Of a stretch of DNA of 10,620 bases, positions 7,913 to 10,620 are shown one piece after another. The notes under the pieces were generated by a model, which had not been told where the DNA came from, searched no databases, and saw only the letters and a list, made by a program, of their open reading frames with translations. Position numbers and translations under genes: made by a program. The stretch comes from Bacteroidota bacterium. GTDB lineage: Bacteria > Bacteroidota > Bacteroidia > Bacteroidales > VadinHA17. The DNA is taken from the NCBI GenBank assembly GCA_012838685.1, contig DUOU01000162.1:1-10620 (forward strand), written 5' to 3'. The stretch's first letter is position 1. Each line of letters begins with the position of its first letter.

Positions 7913-7946
7913 TAAACCGCAATGATTATCATGTTCATGCGGTTTA
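7913..7946. repeat. Hairpin with an extrahelical base upstream of the recombinase
   Basis: TAAACCGCA (7913-7921) and TGCGGTTTA (7938-7946) are a perfect 9-bp inverted repeat. Inside it, TGA (7923-7925) pairs with TCA (7935-7937), leaving A7922 unpaired and a 9-nt loop. There is no U-tract directly after the stem on either strand, so a rho-independent terminator is unlikely. It could be an operator, an mRNA leader structure controlling recombinase expression, or a recombination site folded as single-stranded DNA; the sequence alone does not decide. Confidence 0.7.
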
Positions 7947-8038
7947 GCTATACTGAGTACTTCGAGATCAATCCAATCTTTGAGAACAAATAAAAAAACA
8001 GACAAAATTTTTAGTATCAAAAAGAAATTCAAGCCGCT

Positions 8039-9262
8039 GTGACCACAAAGCCCCAAATATCGCTCTCAAACGAAATACACAACGACAGGCCTGTTATCGC
8101 TATTAGGTTCGGGTATGATCAGTCCATAATCACCAGGTTAAAAGAGGTTACGTCGGCCAGATGGAGCGCTTCCAAAAGATTTTGGCACATTGACAAGCAA
8201 AATTTCAAATTAGACCTGTTTTTCAAACAATTTTCAGATCTTGGGTATATAGATTATTCAGCGCTGAAAGATGACACCAGGGAGTCACCAGAAACAACAA
8301 ATCCAGATAAATCCCGTACAGAAAACAGAGCATCATACAATCAAGGTTACAAAGTAGCATCGTCAAAATCAAATAAGGGGGCCAATCGCGACACCAGACA
8401 AGTCAAGTTGCCCGACGGATACATTGAGAAACTCGAACAAAAGCGATATAGCCCCAACACAATAAGGTCATATTCAGCATACTTTATTGATTTTATGTTA
8501 TATTTTGAAAAAAGAGCATTGGAGTGTATCACAAAAGATGAGATCAACGGATATATTTTACATCTAATCCGGAATCAAAGTATCTCCGAATCCCAGCAAA
8601 ACCTACGAATCAACGCCATTAAATTTTATTATGAAAAGGTAATGGGCCAAAGCAAGGAGTTTTACGATATAGAGCGACCCAGAGGAAAGAAGGTCTTGCC
8701 CAATGTGTTATCAGAGAATGAAATTGTAAAGATTCTGGATGCCACGGACAATATCAAACACAAAGCAATAATCACAACAATATATTCAGCGGGACTGAGA
8801 AGAAGTGAAGTTATCAATTTGCGCAAACAGGATGTTGATTTCAATAAAAACCTTATCTTTATTCGCGGAGCAAAAGGAAAAAAAGACAGGCTCAGCATAC
8901 TCTCAAAAGTGAACGCCAAGACACTTAAAATGTATTTAGATAAGTATAAACCCAACTACTGGATGTTTGAAGGCACTGGCAGAAACAAATACAGCGCGAC
9001 CAGTGTCGGAAGGATTTTAAGTAAAAGCGCCGCGAAAGCGGGCATTAACAAACCTGTTTCACCTCATATGTTACGACATTCATTTGCCACGCATCTATTG
9101 GAACAAGGAGTAGACCTGCGCTATATCCAAAATCTTTTAGGCCACTCCTCCTCCAAGACCACAGAGATCTATACCCATGTAAGTAAAAAATCTCTTGCAA
9201 ATATCACAAGCCCTTTAGATCGTATTTTTAATGATAACAATAAGAATAACAACAACTTATAA
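8039..9262 (+). CDS. Tyrosine recombinase/integrase of the Bacteroidota type, probable cassette integrase
   Basis: A 407-aa recombinase starting at GTG 8039; an in-frame TAG at 8012-8014 excludes a much longer protein, and no ATG lies before the conserved N-terminus. It has three parts. First is an N-terminal extra domain (about 17-74, RPVIAIRFGYD...ARWSASKRFWHID) followed by a polar linker (75-120). Second is a SAM-like core-binding domain (about 122-205, with RYSPNTIRSYSAYFIDF). Third is the catalytic domain (about 222-395). The catalytic set is complete: Arg254 (AGLRRSE), Lys279 (RGAKGKKDR), His343 and Arg346 (PHMLRHSFATH), His369 (LLGHSS) and Tyr378 (EIYTH). The C-terminus THVSKKSLANITSPLDRIF resembles the SPLD ending of integron integrases, but the IntI-specific insert before the HxxR box is absent: KPNYWMF runs directly on to the SATSVGRIL helix. 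The tail NDNNKNNNNL is low complexity. It lies in the same orientation as, and 47 bp before, an attI-like core, which suggests it moves the downstream cassette. Confidence 0.93.
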   Translation: MTTKPQISLSNEIHNDRPVIAIRFGYDQSIITRLKEVTSARWSASKRFWHIDKQNFKLDLFFKQFSDLGYIDYSALKDDTRESPETTNPDKSRTENRASYNQGYKVASSKSNKGANRDTRQVKLPDGYIEKLEQKRYSPNTIRSYSAYFIDFMLYFEKRALECITKDEINGYILHLIRNQSISESQQNLRINAIKFYYEKVMGQSKEFYDIERPRGKKVLPNVLSENEIVKILDATDNIKHKAIITTIYSAGLRRSEVINLRKQDVDFNKNLIFIRGAKGKKDRLSILSKVNAKTLKMYLDKYKPNYWMFEGTGRNKYSATSVGRILSKSAAKAGINKPVSPHMLRHSFATHLLEQGVDLRYIQNLLGHSSSKTTEIYTHVSKKSLANITSPLDRIFNDNNKNNNNL

Positions 9263-9280
9263 GGCACACCACTAATAAGA

Positions 9281-9317
9281 TATAACAACCATAGCAACAT
9301 ACAGATACGTTATGGGC
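9281..9317 (+). other. Putative attI-like recombination site after the recombinase gene
   Basis: Just after the recombinase stop, ATAAC (9282-9286) and GTTAT (9309-9313) form an inverted pair 22 nt apart. This is the arrangement of two recombinase core boxes in a simple attI site. The right box, CGTTATGGGC (9308-9317), resembles the GTTRRRY core of integrons and is the exact reverse complement over nine bases of GCCCATAAC at 10579-10587. Base composition drops sharply right after it. The crossover would be at G9309/T9310 if the integron rule holds. The site call is inferred from position and symmetry. Confidence 0.5.
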
Positions 9318-9397
9318 AATTAGAACATAGCGGTCGGAATAAGCTGAAAAAAGACTTGAAACAGGAGTAGGCAAAAATTTAAATAAATTAATTAAAA

Positions 9398-10060
9398 ATG
9401 AATGAGTTTAAAATTTTACTAATTGTTCTTGGTTTGACCTTATCAAATCAATTATTCTCCCAAGATTTAATCATTAAAAAGAATGGTGATGAAATAGAAT
9501 CTGTGGTAGTTGAGATAACTGAATCTAATATTAAGTATAGAAAATATACTAATAGTGACGGTCCAATTTATAGCATTCTGAAATCAGAAGTTTTTATGAT
9601 AAAATATAAAAATGGAGAAAAGGATATATTCAATGAAGAAAAAGCAAAAACAGAGATTTATAGTGGTGAGTTAAGAATTGATTTTACAGGTTTCGGTAAT
9701 AAATATTGGCAAGGTGAGGATAAAATTAGTAAATCAGAGTTCAAGTCAGTTATTAGTAAAAATATTGAAGCTGAAAATTCTTATTTGATTGGAAGTAGTT
9801 TACGAACAACAGGGTTAATATTTATCATTCCTTCTAGTATTGTTTTAGGTTGGCAAGTTGGAAATTTGGCAAGTGGTGAAGATGCCAATACTGCAGCACT
9901 TACATTAAGTGGTGTTGGCTTTGTAGGTTCTATAATATTAGACTTTATAGGAATGGGTAAAATAAGAGAGTCTATAAATATTTACAATAAAAGCCATAAT
10001 AAATTGAGTTTTAAACCATCTATAAATGCTAATGGCATTGGTTTAGTTGTTAATTTTTAA
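9398..10060 (+). CDS. Exported protein of unknown function with two C-terminal membrane segments
   Basis: A 220-aa protein whose first 22 residues (MNEFKILLIVLGLTLSNQLFSQ) are a clear signal peptide. Next comes a beta-rich segment (about 23-78, DLIIKKNGDEIESVVVEITESNIKYRKY, IYSILKSEVFMIKYKNGEKDIF). Its pattern of an "NGDEI" turn, "I-K-Y-R-K" and "V-F-M-I-K-Y-x-N-G" is one I have seen in many uncharacterised Bacteroidota proteins. Two hydrophobic stretches follow at about 136-153 and 166-185. The end (IRESINIYNKSHNKLSFKPSINANGIGLVVNF) has a terminal aromatic Phe, which may mean an outer-membrane or beta-structured tail, but this is speculative. The function is not recognised. ATG 9398 is preceded by an A/T-only leader, usual for this phylum. 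Codon use is far more A/T-rich than in the GH3 or GDPD genes, consistent with a cassette of foreign origin. Confidence 0.8.
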   Translation: MNEFKILLIVLGLTLSNQLFSQDLIIKKNGDEIESVVVEITESNIKYRKYTNSDGPIYSILKSEVFMIKYKNGEKDIFNEEKAKTEIYSGELRIDFTGFGNKYWQGEDKISKSEFKSVISKNIEAENSYLIGSSLRTTGLIFIIPSSIVLGWQVGNLASGEDANTAALTLSGVGFVGSIILDFIGMGKIRESINIYNKSHNKLSFKPSINANGIGLVVNF

Positions 10061-10090
10061 CAGGCAATAAAAAGAAATGCATTGAATAAT

Positions 10091-10285
10091 ATGAAGAATT
10101 TTAAAATTTATTTATTAATAATAAGTGTTGCGGTAATGCTAACCTCAATGGTCTCTTGCTCAAAAGATGAGCCTGAAACTTTTAAATGTACTATATACTT
10201 AAACGGGAATGTGTGGAGTGAACAAATGGTTTCTGATTGTAGCCTTTGTACAGCACCACAAGGATATACAGCATCCTGTAACTAA
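10091..10285 (+). CDS. Small cysteine-rich lipoprotein, function unknown
   Basis: The ATG at 10091 gives 64 aa; an in-frame TTG three codons earlier is less likely. The N-terminus MKNFKIYLLIISVAVMLTSMVSC is a lipoprotein signal with Cys23 as the lipidated residue, followed by SKDEPE, an acidic run typical of Bacteroidota lipoproteins. The mature part has only about 41 residues and four more cysteines (33, 50, 53 and 63), the last in the C-terminal tripeptide SCN. Cys50 and Cys53 form C-S-L-C, so it may bind a metal or hold disulphides. Such a short mature lipoprotein is unusual, and a truncated relic of a longer protein is possible, though the stop TAA lies cleanly before the next ORF. It starts 30 nt after the previous gene and ends 12 nt before the next, suggesting one transcript. 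No homologue recognised. Confidence 0.6.
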   Translation: MKNFKIYLLIISVAVMLTSMVSCSKDEPETFKCTIYLNGNVWSEQMVSDCSLCTAPQGYTASCN

Positions 10286-10297
10286 ATTGAATTGCAA

Positions 10298-10576
10298 ATG
10301 AAAGAGAATCTTAAATCGCAAATAAAAGAACTTTTATCACTTTTAACCTCTGAACAATTAAAGAAAGATATTCTTGAACTTGAAAATATTCCTGAAAATC
10401 AAAACGTGATAAAATTTTTAGATAAAATTGGAGTGGTTGAAATAAAATATGAAATCAAATCTAATTTTCGTCCTGGTCGGATTCAAGAGAAAGGCGGTTG
10501 CACAAATCTATGGTATAAGAAGCCAGATGGAACTTGGATGATTAAACTTTGGGAAATTAACAGATTGGAAAAATAA
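10298..10576 (+). CDS. 92-aa hypothetical protein, last ORF of the putative cassette
   Basis: ATG 10298 gives 92 aa (TTG at 10292 would add two residues). There is no signal peptide or membrane segment, so it is probably cytoplasmic. Residues 1-30 are a charged amphipathic helix (KENLKSQIKELLSLLTSEQLKKDILELE). The second half is likely beta-rich with several aromatics (GVVEIKYEI, NLWYKKPDGTWMIKLWEI) and a single Cys68 in GGCTNLWY. I do not recognise the family. It could be an antitoxin-like or immunity-like partner of a neighbour by size and position only; nothing in the sequence shows this. It starts 12 nt after the lipoprotein gene and its stop lies just before the attC-like site. Confidence 0.6.
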   Translation: MKENLKSQIKELLSLLTSEQLKKDILELENIPENQNVIKFLDKIGVVEIKYEIKSNFRPGRIQEKGGCTNLWYKKPDGTWMIKLWEINRLEK

Positions 10577-10578
10577 AA

Positions 10579-10620
10579 GCCCATAACAATGTATATAAAA
10601 AATAGGCGAAACAGTAATAA
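10579..10620 (+). other. Left half of a putative attC-like site (cut by the window edge)
   Basis: GCCCATAAC (10579-10587) follows two bases after the last cassette stop and is complementary to the GTTATGGGC at 9309-9317. It continues into ATGTATATAAAA and then AGGCG (10603-10607). The layout of a terminal core box followed by an inner box a short distance on is that of the left end of an attC site. From memory and not checked here, similar GCCCATAAC...GTTATGGGC elements recur in Bacteroidota genomes. The right half, which should end in a GTTATGGGC-type box, lies beyond the edge. Confidence 0.45.

Larger units (their letters stand above)
7684..8038. other. AT-rich intergenic region between the flavodoxin-like gene and the recombinase
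   Basis: No convincing gene lies in these 355 nt; a 75-codon open frame on the minus strand across 7829-8056 has no recognisable features. The region must hold the divergent promoters of both neighbours. It contains three CCGCGA copies (7754-7759, 7773-7778, 7780-7785), the last one part of a small inverted repeat GCGAA-ATA-TTCGC at 7782-7794. It also holds a candidate -7 box at 7850-7857 and the 7913-7946 hairpin, annotated separately. AATCTTTG at 7975-7982 is a weaker alternative -7 box, close to the recombinase start. Confidence 0.6.
9310..10587 (+). mobile_element. Putative AT-rich gene cassette with three ORFs
   Basis: The segment is bounded by GTTATGGGC (9309-9317) on the left and its reverse complement GCCCATAAC (10579-10587) on the right. 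It holds three small plus-strand ORFs with gaps of 30 and 12 nt, all in the orientation of the recombinase. Base composition is much more A/T-rich than the left two thirds of the window (about 25% G+C in 9421-9480 against roughly half in the GH3 gene, counted by eye on single lines). About 80 nt precede the first ORF, with no clear Bacteroidota -7 box, so expression may depend on read-through from the recombinase promoter, as in cassettes of integrons. A small transposon-like unit with 9-bp ends is the alternative, but no transposase is present. Confidence 0.5.

Noticed and set aside
7913..7946. Rho-independent terminator
   Set aside because: The stem is not followed by a T-run on either strand.
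7829..8056. 75-codon minus-strand frame upstream of the recombinase
   Set aside because: AT-rich, no recognisable motif, crosses the strong hairpin and overlaps the recombinase start; treated as non-coding.
9398..10576. Toxin-antitoxin module
   Set aside because: Size and packing would fit part of it, but two of the three proteins are exported and none shows a known toxin or antitoxin motif.

Overview
The window looks like a Bacteroidota chromosome, probably of the Bacteroidales/Marinilabiliales type, although the exact lineage cannot be fixed from the sequence. Four things point there: an NagZ-like GH3 hydrolase fused to a serine beta-lactamase-like domain; lipoprotein signals of the form C-G-S-E or C-S-K-D-E; starts preceded by A/T-rich leaders without strong Shine-Dalgarno sequences; and candidate -7 boxes of the TAnnTTTG type. 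No rRNA, tRNA or CRISPR array was seen.

Layout. Positions 1-2618 (minus strand) carry two transporters: an AGCS-type sodium:alanine/glycine symporter and, downstream of it, the N-terminal part of a SulP anion transporter that runs off the left edge. Positions 2619-3188 are a divergent intergenic region with a degenerate 52-bp tandem repeat whose A-tracts recur about every 26 bp. Positions 3189-7103 (plus strand) carry the GH3/beta-lactamase-like exported enzyme and a GDPD-family lipoprotein, together suggesting envelope and phospholipid turnover. A small exported flavodoxin-like protein lies on the minus strand and overlaps the GDPD gene tail to tail by 8 bp. Positions 7684-8038 are AT-rich and non-coding, with a strong hairpin.

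From 8039 to the right edge the character changes. A complete tyrosine recombinase is followed, in the same orientation, by a short attI-like site ending in CGTTATGGGC. Then comes a very AT-rich segment with three small tightly packed ORFs: an exported membrane protein of unknown function, a tiny cysteine-rich lipoprotein and a 92-aa hypothetical. The segment closes at the right edge with GCCCATAAC, the exact reverse complement of the left boundary, followed by the start of what looks like an attC-type recombination site. The simplest reading is an integron-like platform with its first gene cassette, driven by a recombinase that has all the tyrosine-recombinase catalytic residues but lacks the extra insert that defines classical IntI. 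This is the most interesting part of the window. The reading is inference: only one partial attC-like site is visible.
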